From contig CAIUQV010000480.1 of assembly GCA_903901375.1 (NCBI GenBank), positions 1-5,142 of the forward strand: 5,142 nt of DNA, given 5' to 3'. The DNA is from an uncultured Ignavibacteriota bacterium (GTDB lineage: Bacteria; Bacteroidota; Ignavibacteria; Tepidaquicellales; Tepidaquicellaceae). A program made the translations under genes and the position numbers. Positions 1-5,134 of this stretch are shown in pieces; within the stretch, counting starts at the first letter, position 1; the number at the start of each line of letters is the position of its first letter. A model generated the notes under the pieces. It was not told the DNA's origin, made no database searches, and was given only the letters and a program-made list of their open reading frames with translations.

Positions 1-1888
1 CCTGAATATTCTCGGTAGTATTCTCTCAAACGGCTCTGCCGGTTTAATAGACCTGGATATCATCAAGCAGCAGAAAGCTCTCAACGCATCAGCTTACGTT
101 GACGCTATGAAGGATTACAGCGTTCTTACTTTTTCAGCAGGTCCACGGGAAGGACAGTCTCTCGAAGAACTGAAATCTCTTTTGCTTGCTGAAGTTGAAA
201 AGGTAAAGAATGGTGATTTCCCTGACTGGATGATAGATGCTACAATTACTAATTATAAACTTTCTAAAATCCGCGGTGCTCAGAATAACGGCAGACGTGC
301 TTCTGAATACGTAAATTCCTTCACTGAAGATATTCCCTGGGAAAAATACTATACTTCACTCGACAGAATGACAAAGATTTCAAAGAAGGATATCGTTGAA
401 CTTGCTAATAAATATCTTGGCAATAATTATGTAGTCGTTTATAAAAAGACAGGTGAAGATAAAAACGTTCAGAAGATTGTTAAACCCGAAATTACTCCCG
501 TACAGGTGAACAGGGAATCAGAATCTCCTTTCTTAAAGAAGGTAGTAAATGAGAAAGTAGTCGAGATTAAACCTCAGTTTATAGATTATAAAAAGGATAT
601 CTCCGAGTTCAGCGTGAAATCAGGTATCAATGTTTTCGCAATGAAGAACAATGAAAACCAGTTGTTCGAACTCGCATTTGTCTATGAATTCGGTAACAAC
701 GCTGATAAAAGGCTGTCAACTGCACTCAGTTATATTAAACTCCTCGGTACTAAAGATAAATCAGTTACACAGGTCAATCAGGAGTTCTACAAACTCGGTT
801 GTAATTTCAACCTTGTTCAGAATGGTGAAAGACTTCAGATATCACTCACAGGATTAAGTGATAACTTTGAACCTGCTTTGAAACTGATGATGGAAGTGCT
901 TAACGGTGCAGTCTCAGACGATGCTTCTTACAAGAACTTAGTGGACGATATATTAAAGGGACGCGCAAATGCTAAACTTTCAAAGAATGTTATTCTAAGA
1001 AACGGTCTTATGAATTATGGTATGTTTGGTGCAAACAATCCTTTCACTCAGCAGATATCAGAAACGGAATTGAAAAACCTGAACCCGAATAATCTGCTCG
1101 ATATTTTCAGAGGTCTCAGTCATTACGAACATAAAGTCACTTATTACGGCCCGCTCGATAAAGATGCTTTCAAGAAAACCATAATTGAATATTACAGAAC
1201 TAAAGATTTACCCGTTGAACCGCCTGTTAATAAAAAGTATGAAGAACTTCCTACAGAAGAGAATAAAGTTTACTTCGTTAACTATAAAATGAAACAGGTC
1301 GAGATAATGTTTGTCAACAGAAGCGAACTCTTTAATAAATGGAACCTTCCTGTCATTAGTCTTTATAACGAATACTTCGGTGCAGGTATGAGTTCTATTG
1401 TCTTCCAGGATTTAAGGGAAGCTAAAGCACTCGCATATTCTGTTTCTTCTTCTTACAGAAATACAGATGCACTCGATAAACATCATTACATCGTTTCATA
1501 CATCGGTACTCAGTCAGATAAACTCGGTGAAGCTCTCTCAGGTTTCAACGAACTGCTTAATAATATGCCTATGTCAGATATCACTTTCAATTCTGCCAAA
1601 GACGGCGTTATTAAAAGCATTGAGACTGAAAGAATCCTCAGGTCTGCCGTTATTACTTCTTACCTGAATAACAAAAGACTCGGTATGGACTACGACGTCC
1701 GCAGGGATATTTATGAAAAGATTGTCGGTTTTAACATAAACGACGTAAAAGCATTCAACGAAAAATTTGTAAAAGATAGAAAGTACACGTATCTCGTAAT
1801 AGGGGATAAGTCCAAACTCGATTTCAGCATTCTCGAAAAATACGGCAAAGTGGAAGAATTAACTCTCGAACAAATCTTCGGCTATTAA
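1..1888 (+). CDS. Insulinase-family (M16) zinc peptidase, C-terminal 628 residues (5' truncated by window)
   Basis: The frame is open from base 2 through the window edge, so the ATG at 107 is internal and the true start lies upstream. Family members of this type run roughly 950 residues with four domains in two repeats, so about a third is missing, including the expected HxxEH zinc motif. Visible residues 1-125 look like the second domain of repeat one, ending near NKYLGNNYVVVYKK, and a linker follows with NRESESPFLKK. Repeat two begins near residue 170. Its counterpart of the zinc helix, TALSYIKLLGTK (240-251), has Thr, Ser and Tyr where His, Glu and His would stand, so it is non-catalytic. 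The last domain has FQDLREAKALAYSV with Arg472 and Tyr479, seven apart like the substrate-binding Arg/Tyr pair of insulin-degrading enzyme. At the matching place in repeat one are Lys22 and Ala29. Probable role: processive degradation of peptides, probably in the envelope; localisation cannot be judged without the N-terminus. Confidence 0.93.
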   Translation, partial: LNILGSILSNGSAGLIDLDIIKQQKALNASAYVDAMKDYSVLTFSAGPREGQSLEELKSLLLAEVEKVKNGDFPDWMIDATITNYKLSKIRGAQNNGRRASEYVNSFTEDIPWEKYYTSLDRMTKISKKDIVELANKYLGNNYVVVYKKTGEDKNVQKIVKPEITPVQVNRESESPFLKKVVNEKVVEIKPQFIDYKKDISEFSVKSGINVFAMKNNENQLFELAFVYEFGNNADKRLSTALSYIKLLGTKDKSVTQVNQEFYKLGCNFNLVQNGERLQISLTGLSDNFEPALKLMMEVLNGAVSDDASYKNLVDDILKGRANAKLSKNVILRNGLMNYGMFGANNPFTQQISETELKNLNPNNLLDIFRGLSHYEHKVTYYGPLDKDAFKKTIIEYYRTKDLPVEPPVNKKYEELPTEENKVYFVNYKMKQVEIMFVNRSELFNKWNLPVISLYNEYFGAGMSSIVFQDLREAKALAYSVSSSYRNTDALDKHHYIVSYIGTQSDKLGEALSGFNELLNNMPMSDITFNSAKDGVIKSIETERILRSAVITSYLNNKRLGMDYDVRRDIYEKIVGFNINDVKAFNEKFVKDRKYTYLVIGDKSKLDFSILEKYGKVEELTLEQIFGY

Positions 1889-1943
1889 GAAAGCAATAAC
1901 TCAAATCAGCTATGTAAGTAATGATCTCAGCTGAGTAAGAATT

Positions 1944-2002
1944 AATGACAAGACGAAGTGAAGTTTTTAAAAGAAGAAAACTTACTGAATCTTGTCATTT
2001 TT
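1944..2002 (+). terminator. Terminator-like two-part hairpin after the M16 gene
   Basis: A perfect 10-base inverted repeat, AATGACAAGA (1944-1953) and TCTTGTCATT (1990-1999), encloses a second inverted repeat, AAGTTTT (1961-1967) and AAAACTT (1977-1983). The run of T at 1998-2002 suits an intrinsic terminator for + strand transcription. It lies 55 bases past the M16 stop and 41 bases before the next gene. The long interrupted stem is atypical, so it could instead be a structured RNA or a remnant repeat. Confidence 0.5.
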
Positions 2003-2014
2003 ATATATTCAAAT

Positions 2015-2041
2015 TTTATGTATCATTATACAAATCATAAA
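2015..2041. promoter_or_regulatory. Dyad just upstream of the antitoxin gene, possible autoregulatory operator
   Basis: TTTATG (2015-2020) and CATAAA (2036-2041) are inverted copies. An inner pair, TGTAT (2019-2023) and ATACA (2028-2032), shares two bases with the left arm. The site ends two bases before the antitoxin ATG. Type II antitoxins usually repress their own promoter through such a dyad. The local sequence is so AT-rich that chance is a serious alternative. Confidence 0.3.
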
Positions 2042-2043
2042 CT

Positions 2044-2262
2044 ATGGAAACTATTAAAATAGATAAAAAGGAATATAAAAGATTACTTAAAGTAGAGTCA
2101 GCATACAAGAAGATTGTTGGAGAAGTTTATAATTCTAAATTAAACGATAATGTCGATGATGTTGTAAAAGATTTTGCTGATACTAATTTATATACAGCAG
2201 AGTTTATTAAAGATTTAAGTGATGGACTGAAGAAATCTACTTACTCTGACAAGAAGAAATGA
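2044..2262 (+). CDS. Putative antitoxin of a type II toxin-antitoxin pair (72 aa)
   Basis: This small, highly charged protein sits directly before a RelE/ParE-type toxin gene and overlaps it by four bases (ATGA), the usual antitoxin-first arrangement. It opens with METIKIDKKEYKRLLK, a short strand followed by a helix, as in many small antitoxins. The middle (residues 33-62) is acidic and amphipathic and could wrap the toxin; the tail ends in SDKKK. I cannot assign it to RelB, Phd or ribbon-helix-helix families from sequence alone, so the call rests mainly on context. Expected role: bind and neutralise the toxin and, with it, repress the operon. No SD sequence precedes the ATG, but the next in-frame ATG is absent, so this start is the natural one. 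Three 60-base lines of this gene (2041-2220) average about 24% GC by hand count, against about 43% for two lines of the M16 gene (1381-1440 and 1501-1560), suggesting separate acquisition. Confidence 0.72.
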   Translation: METIKIDKKEYKRLLKVESAYKKIVGEVYNSKLNDNVDDVVKDFADTNLYTAEFIKDLSDGLKKSTYSDKKK

Positions 2263-2507
2263 AGATTAAACCTTTAAGGGCTGACTTAATCGAATATATA
2301 TTAAAGAATAATTTATCAAAGAAATGGTCTAAAGCTCTTTATCTATTAGAGTTAAATATAAAGCATCCTTCTTTAAACACTGAATTATTAGTACCACGGT
2401 GGAGAGGCATTTATTCCTTCAGAATCGACAGAAAATACAGGGCTTTGTTCTTTATAACAAACGATGAAATAGAAATATTTCAGATTACTAACCATTATAA
2501 GAAATAA
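2259..2507 (+). CDS. RelE/ParE-superfamily toxin (82 aa)
   Basis: Size, position and the C-terminal pattern fit the RelE/ParE fold. An N-terminal helical region (residues 7-34) is followed by HPSLN (36-40), then RGIYSFRIDRKYRALFFI (49-66), DEIEIFQI (69-76) and a final NHYKK (78-82). The strand pattern with Arg55, Arg58 and Arg61 and the closing His79-Tyr80 is typical of this superfamily, in which basic and aromatic residues near the C-terminus of RelE-type members serve ribosome-dependent mRNA cleavage. Whether this protein cleaves mRNA or, like ParE, acts on gyrase cannot be decided here; the HxxLN plus SFRxDxxYR pattern leans towards the RelE/YafQ-like side. It starts inside the antitoxin stop (ATGA), implying translational coupling. 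It is intact, with no frameshift. It is likely controlled with the antitoxin from one promoter upstream of position 2044. Confidence 0.85.
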   Translation: MKIKPLRADLIEYILKNNLSKKWSKALYLLELNIKHPSLNTELLVPRWRGIYSFRIDRKYRALFFITNDEIEIFQITNHYKK

Positions 2508-2745
2508 GTAATGCAAATGAATATTTTCGGATTTCTAAACCTTCTTCAAAAAAGAAATACAGAATATCTCCGTGTTATTTCAATTATTTAATCTATCAAC
2601 CCCATCAGAACCCCATTGGAACCCCATCAGAATCCCAGAAAAACCCGGAACACTAACGTAGCACAACCACTGCACGCATTCAGCACGTATATTGTTTGTA
2701 TACTCAGAACATATTCATTCAACCTAAAAAATAACTTCTTGAATT
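2508..2745. other. Gene-free stretch of 238 bases
   Basis: The first 90 bases are AT-rich. They include a weak inverted repeat, ATTTCT (2531-2536) and AGAAAT (2553-2558), with no clear T run after it. The middle holds the 11-base repeat array described separately. The last 50 bases are AT-rich leader before the ATG at 2746, with no SD sequence (the ten bases before the ATG are ACTTCTTGAATT-like). No convincing promoter consensus was found. Confidence 0.6.
2598..2652. repeat. Short tandem array of an 11-base C-rich unit (about 3 strong and 2 weak copies)
   Basis: Units start at 2598, 2609, 2620, 2631 and 2642. The first and third are both AACCCCATCAG, the second is AACCCCATTGG, the fourth AATCCCAGAAA, and the fifth AACCCGGAACA. 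All keep AA(C/T)CC at the same phase. On the minus strand this gives five G runs of three or four (2600-2603, 2611-2614, 2622-2625, 2634-2636, 2644-2646) with loops of seven or eight bases, close to a canonical G-quadruplex pattern. The block is much richer in C than its surroundings. It lies between the toxin stop and the gene at 2746. It is not a CRISPR array: units are too short and there are no spacers. Confidence 0.8.
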
Positions 2746-3558
2746 ATGGGTAAAGTAAGCAATCAGCTAACAGGTACTGCCAGCGGAAAAGTTGGCAATC
2801 TTGTATACAGAAAAGTAAAGAACGGCGTCAGCATTGTTTATCCGTACAATCCGGACAGGAAGAAACCTGATACACCCGCTGTCATTGAAAGCAACAAAAA
2901 GTTCGCGCTTGCAAATAAGTTTGCCGCTGCGATAAACGATTCAAAACTTCTTAAAACCATCTGGAGAAGACAAAGAAACATAAAAGGTAAAAGTGCCTAT
3001 AATAAAATCCATAGCTATGTTTCCCAATATGTTTATGATGACTTTCTCGGCAAATTAACATATATACTTCCTGCTGGTATTTATAATGCAATTAATAGTT
3101 TTAAACACAATGACGATTCTATAACCGTTACTATCCTGCCGTCAGAAGAACTTCTCAAGAATATAAAGGGACCGTTCACTGCTATTTTTATGTTATACCT
3201 GAATTCACCTGCTTCCAAAAGAAAAGGTCAAAAGGTCTTTGAACATAATGCATATTTAACAGTTGAAAAAGAATTCTCTTCTCATAATTTTAAGGCAGGA
3301 AAACTGGCTAAAATTACATCGCAGAAATTTAAAAATCAATTCAGGATTATTGATGAATACAGAAGAGTTCGCGTTTTCTTAACCCTTGTATTCGACTCTG
3401 TTTCGGATAAGACTATGTGGACTTACAACATGGCTTATACATATAAAGGTGTGGAACTTGATATGGAATACGATGAGAAAATAAAAGAAGAAAACTTAAA
3501 AAGACAGAAAGCTGCGAAAAAAACTAAGCCTTCGCCTAAGGTCTTCAGACTCCGTTAA
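2746..3558 (+). CDS. Uncharacterised 270-aa protein with DUF6266-like N-terminus
   Basis: I do not know a function. The N-terminus, MGKVSNQLTGTASGKVGN (1-18) followed by LVYRKVKNG and, at residues 39-60, a Pro/Thr-rich KKPDTPAV then NKKFALANKFA, resembles the opening of Bacteroidota DUF6266 proteins, which begin MGK, carry a G-x-SGKVGN-like segment and an N/K-P-x-T motif; this is from memory, not a search. There is no signal peptide or membrane segment, so it is probably cytoplasmic. The middle (about 105-235) alternates hydrophobic and polar residues and is likely beta-rich; the last 28 residues are strongly basic (KRQKAAKKTKPSPK), suggesting nucleic-acid contact or a disordered tail. The ATG at 2746 is chosen because the conserved MGK begins there; no SD sequence precedes it. 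Its 3' end faces the membrane-protein gene with 25 bases between. Base composition is closer to the M16 gene than to the toxin pair. Confidence 0.8.
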   Translation: MGKVSNQLTGTASGKVGNLVYRKVKNGVSIVYPYNPDRKKPDTPAVIESNKKFALANKFAAAINDSKLLKTIWRRQRNIKGKSAYNKIHSYVSQYVYDDFLGKLTYILPAGIYNAINSFKHNDDSITVTILPSEELLKNIKGPFTAIFMLYLNSPASKRKGQKVFEHNAYLTVEKEFSSHNFKAGKLAKITSQKFKNQFRIIDEYRRVRVFLTLVFDSVSDKTMWTYNMAYTYKGVELDMEYDEKIKEENLKRQKAAKKTKPSPKVFRLR

Positions 3559-3583
3559 TAATATTTTAATCTTTGTTAATTTA

Positions 3584-3802
3584 TCAGAAATTCTTCATGT
3601 CTTGCTGTACAAATTTATCGTACAGTGTTTTGTATCTTGTTACATCCTTCTTCACATTATAATACATTATCAATAGTATTATAAACGCAGCAGGTCCAAG
3701 CACACAGAATATTATCACATTCACCGTCTTGTACGTCGTTCCCGTCACCTCCGCTATCTTCACAAGCAGCTTTACACACAAATCAAATATCTTGTCTATC
3801 AT
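3584..3802 (-). CDS. Small single-span membrane protein (72 aa), function unknown
   Basis: Residues 1-18 form an amphipathic helix-like stretch (MIDKIFDLCVKLLVKIAE). TGTTYKTVN (20-28) follows, then one hydrophobic span (about 28-48, NVIIFCVLGPAAFIILLIMYY) with a mid-span Gly-Pro, and a charged tail (49-72, with KKDVTRYK). Small Bacteroidota membrane proteins with a TGTTY..(I/V)N(V/I).IF...P pattern seem familiar, but none with a known job. Reality of the gene is supported by the strong GAGGAG ribosome binding site at 3811-3816, eight bases before the ATG, and by the coherent topology. Cys9 and Cys33 are not in a recognisable metal-binding motif. It lies 73 bases downstream of rubrerythrin on the same strand, past a hairpin, so cotranscription is possible but not assured. 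No link to rubrerythrin chemistry can be read from the sequence. Confidence 0.75.
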   Translation of the reverse strand: MIDKIFDLCVKLLVKIAEVTGTTYKTVNVIIFCVLGPAAFIILLIMYYNVKKDVTRYKTLYDKFVQQDMKNF

Positions 3803-3810
3803 AATGTTAA

Positions 3811-3816
3811 CTCCTC
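3811..3816 (-). promoter_or_regulatory. Strong Shine-Dalgarno sequence for the small membrane protein
   Basis: On the minus strand the sequence is GAGGAG, eight bases from the ATG ending at 3802. It fixes the start of this gene. The other genes with visible starts here (2044, 2746, 4412, 4554) have AT-rich leaders without such a match, so it stands out. Confidence 0.75.
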
Positions 3817-3825
3817 GTTATAAAA

Positions 3826-3856
3826 TATCCTTCCCGTGAATATTACGGGAAGGATA
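3826..3856 (-). terminator. Strong hairpin downstream of rubrerythrin, intrinsic terminator or attenuator
   Basis: A perfect 12-base stem (TATCCTTCCCGT at 3826-3837 with its complement at 3845-3856) closes a seven-base loop. Reading the minus strand, it starts 20 bases after the rubrerythrin stop and is followed by ATTTTATAA, a short T run of moderate quality. This fits an intrinsic terminator. It lies only 24 bases before the next ATG, leaving no room for a promoter between, which raises the alternative of a read-through, processing or stability hairpin. Confidence 0.78.
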
Positions 3857-3875
3857 AGTCTCTTTTAAATTGCTT

Positions 3876-4412
3876 CTAATAATTCTTATTGTACATCTCA
3901 AAGTATGCCTTGTCGTGCCAGCAGGCAGGGCAGGCTTTTGGCGGCTCTGACCCAACGTGTATATGACCGCAGTTTCGGCAAATCCAGATTGTCTCTTCGC
4001 CACGCTTGAAGACTATATCTTCTTTCACGTTGCTAAGAAGTTTCTTGTATCTTTCTTCGTGATTCTTTTCTATCTCTGCCACTCTGTCAAACAATCTTGC
4101 AATCGCATCGAAACCCTCTTCGCGTGCTTCTTTTGCAAATGTCGGATACATTTCTGTCCATTCGTAATGCTCGCCGCTTGCAGCTTCTTCAAGGTTCTCA
4201 ATCGTAGTTCCTATTCCGTCAAGCTGTTTAAACCACATCTTTGCATGTTCTTTCTCGTTGTTGGCAGTCTCTTCGAAGAAGGCAGCAATCTGTTCGTAAC
4301 CTTCTTTTTTAGCAACTGATGCAAAGTATGTGTATTTATTTCGTGCCTGTGATTCACCTGCAAATGCGTCCTGCAGGTTCTTTTCGGTCTTTGTTCCTTT
4401 TAATTCTTTCAT
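3876..4412 (-). CDS. rbr: Rubrerythrin (178 aa)
   Basis: Rubrerythrin is a cytoplasmic non-haem diiron peroxidase that reduces hydrogen peroxide in anaerobes and microaerophiles, taking electrons through its own rubredoxin-like domain from a redox partner. The ferritin-like four-helix part spans residues 1-135. All expected diiron ligands are present: Glu20 in AFAGESQARNKY, Glu53xxHis56 in NEKEHAK, Glu84xxGlu87 in YEWTEMYP, and Glu115xxHis118 in IEKNHEERY. The C-terminal rubredoxin-like iron site (140-172) has C145RNC148G and C161PAC164, the short spacing usual for rubrerythrin. Length is normal and the N-terminus MKELKGTKTEKNL is the usual one, so the start is secure despite no SD sequence. 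It is divergent from the lipoprotein gene across 141 bases holding a 19-base palindrome suited to a Fur/PerR-type regulator, and is followed by a strong hairpin. It appears complete and functional. Confidence 0.98.
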   Translation of the reverse strand: MKELKGTKTEKNLQDAFAGESQARNKYTYFASVAKKEGYEQIAAFFEETANNEKEHAKMWFKQLDGIGTTIENLEEAASGEHYEWTEMYPTFAKEAREEGFDAIARLFDRVAEIEKNHEERYKKLLSNVKEDIVFKRGEETIWICRNCGHIHVGSEPPKACPACWHDKAYFEMYNKNY

Positions 4413-4426
4413 AATTTATTCGGGGT

Positions 4427-4438
4427 TTCAATTTTGAA
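4427..4438. repeat. Short palindrome in the rubrerythrin leader
   Basis: TTCAA (4427-4431) and TTGAA (4434-4438) are separated by two bases. It sits 15 bases before the rubrerythrin ATG. It may be an RNA structure or a protein site, but arms of five bases are weak evidence in AT-rich DNA. Confidence 0.3.
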
Positions 4439-4452
4439 TTATGTATTAACTT

Positions 4453-4471
4453 AATAAGAAAAATTCTTATT
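4453..4471. promoter_or_regulatory. 19-base palindrome in the divergent region, candidate Fur/PerR-family operator
   Basis: AATAAGAA (4453-4460) and TTCTTATT (4464-4471) are perfect inverted copies around AAA. The outer ATAA and TTAT are nine bases apart, exactly as in the 19-base Fur box, and about 12 of 19 positions match that consensus by hand; the inner bases do not. It lies 40 bases upstream of rubrerythrin, a gene often controlled by PerR or Fur, and 82 bases upstream of the lipoprotein gene. No regulator gene is in the window, so this is a hypothesis. Confidence 0.4.
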
Positions 4472-4553
4472 TGAAATGAAATTAATGAGTTGAAATTGTT
4501 AATCAATTAATTTAATTTTATGTAAATATTTCGCGAATCAAATAATAAATAGT

Positions 4554-4988
4554 ATGAGGACAAGTCTTTTAGTTTTGGTAATATTGGTAATGTTTGGTTT
4601 GTATTCCTGTTCCAAAGAGGAAACAATCATCACACCGCCTACAAACGATACTTTATCATACAGTTTTAATAATTTTAATGATTCAATTATTACTGTAAAC
4701 TATGCAATCGGCGGTACTACATCTTCTCAAATGGTTAGCTGGGCAACTCCGTCAGTTAATTTGATGAAGAACCCTTTGAATATCCGTTTCAATTCGTTCC
4801 ATGTAACAAACGGAACAATGCAGGTACAGTTACTCTATGAAACTTCTGCGGATACTCTTAAAAGACAGGCTTTTGTCATGTCTTCCGTAAAAGATTCTAT
4901 TCGTAATAATATAACTGGTCCTGCTAACAGGCTGAACCTCACTCCTGTTAATTTCAAAGGCAGAGGTACCATCACAATCTACAAATAG
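4554..4988 (+). CDS. Probable surface-exposed lipoprotein (144 aa), function unknown
   Basis: The N-terminus is a type II (lipoprotein) signal: MRTSLLVLVILVMFG is basic then hydrophobic, followed by the lipobox LYSC with Cys19 as the lipidated residue. Tyr at the -2 position is unusual but tolerated in Bacteroidota. Immediately after comes SKEET (20-24); a Lys followed by acidic residues at this place resembles the export signal that sends Bacteroidota lipoproteins to the outer face of the outer membrane. After a Thr/Pro linker (IITPPTNDT) the mature part (about 30-144) has alternating hydrophobic residues and few charges, consistent with a small beta-sandwich. I recognise no family. The start is fixed by the signal peptide; there is no SD sequence. 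It is transcribed away from rubrerythrin and ends before a strong terminator, so it is a one-gene unit. Its own promoter could share the intergenic palindrome. Confidence 0.85.
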   Translation: MRTSLLVLVILVMFGLYSCSKEETIITPPTNDTLSYSFNNFNDSIITVNYAIGGTTSSQMVSWATPSVNLMKNPLNIRFNSFHVTNGTMQVQLLYETSADTLKRQAFVMSSVKDSIRNNITGPANRLNLTPVNFKGRGTITIYK

Positions 4989-5009
4989 CTTTTCTTATAC
5001 CTGAGTTTT

Positions 5010-5041
5010 AAAGGGTAATCAGCTTTGATTACCCTTTTTTT
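5010..5041 (+). terminator. Intrinsic terminator of the lipoprotein gene
   Basis: GGGTAATC (5013-5020) pairs with GATTACCC (5027-5034) around a six-base loop. The stem can extend by three A-T pairs, and seven T residues run from 5035 to 5041. It lies 21 bases past the stop codon. This is the clearest terminator in the window. Confidence 0.93.
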
Positions 5042-5134
5042 ATTCCTGTTTTATACGGCTTTCTTCCTTAATTTTTAATTCTAAAAACATGGAATTTTAA
5101 TTATAATTTATATATTTTATTTGTTAATTAAATT

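Noticed and set aside
651..857. A 68-codon + strand frame inside the M16 gene, and a similar one at 1467-1667
   Set aside because: Both are Ser/Leu-rich out-of-frame readings of the peptidase with no start signals.
2531..2558. Inverted repeat ATTTCT/AGAAAT as a terminator for the toxin operon
   Set aside because: The arms are six bases, all but AT, with a 16-base loop and no T run afterwards.
2511..2591. A 26-codon reading frame (starting MQMNIFGF) three bases after the toxin stop
   Set aside because: It is short, has no ribosome binding site and no recognisable motif, and AT-rich spacers yield such frames by chance. Translation data would be needed to keep it.
2598..2652. CRISPR array
   Set aside because: Units are only 11 bases, directly abutting, with no spacers and no cas genes nearby.
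3818..4003. A 61-codon minus-strand frame overlapping the rubrerythrin 3' end
   Set aside because: It is an out-of-frame reading of the rubredoxin-like region and the terminator hairpin, with no independent support.
3957..4319. A 120-codon + strand frame opposite rubrerythrin
   Set aside because: It lies wholly within the antisense of an unmistakable rubrerythrin gene; its Cys/Phe-rich translation is what antisense of Glu/Lys-rich coding gives.
4496..4524. Promoter-like TTGTTA and TATGTA spaced 17 bases apart before the lipoprotein gene
   Set aside because: Only about 4 of 6 and 3 of 6 bases match the sigma-70 boxes, and this kind of host probably uses a different promoter consensus; AT-rich DNA gives such matches readily.
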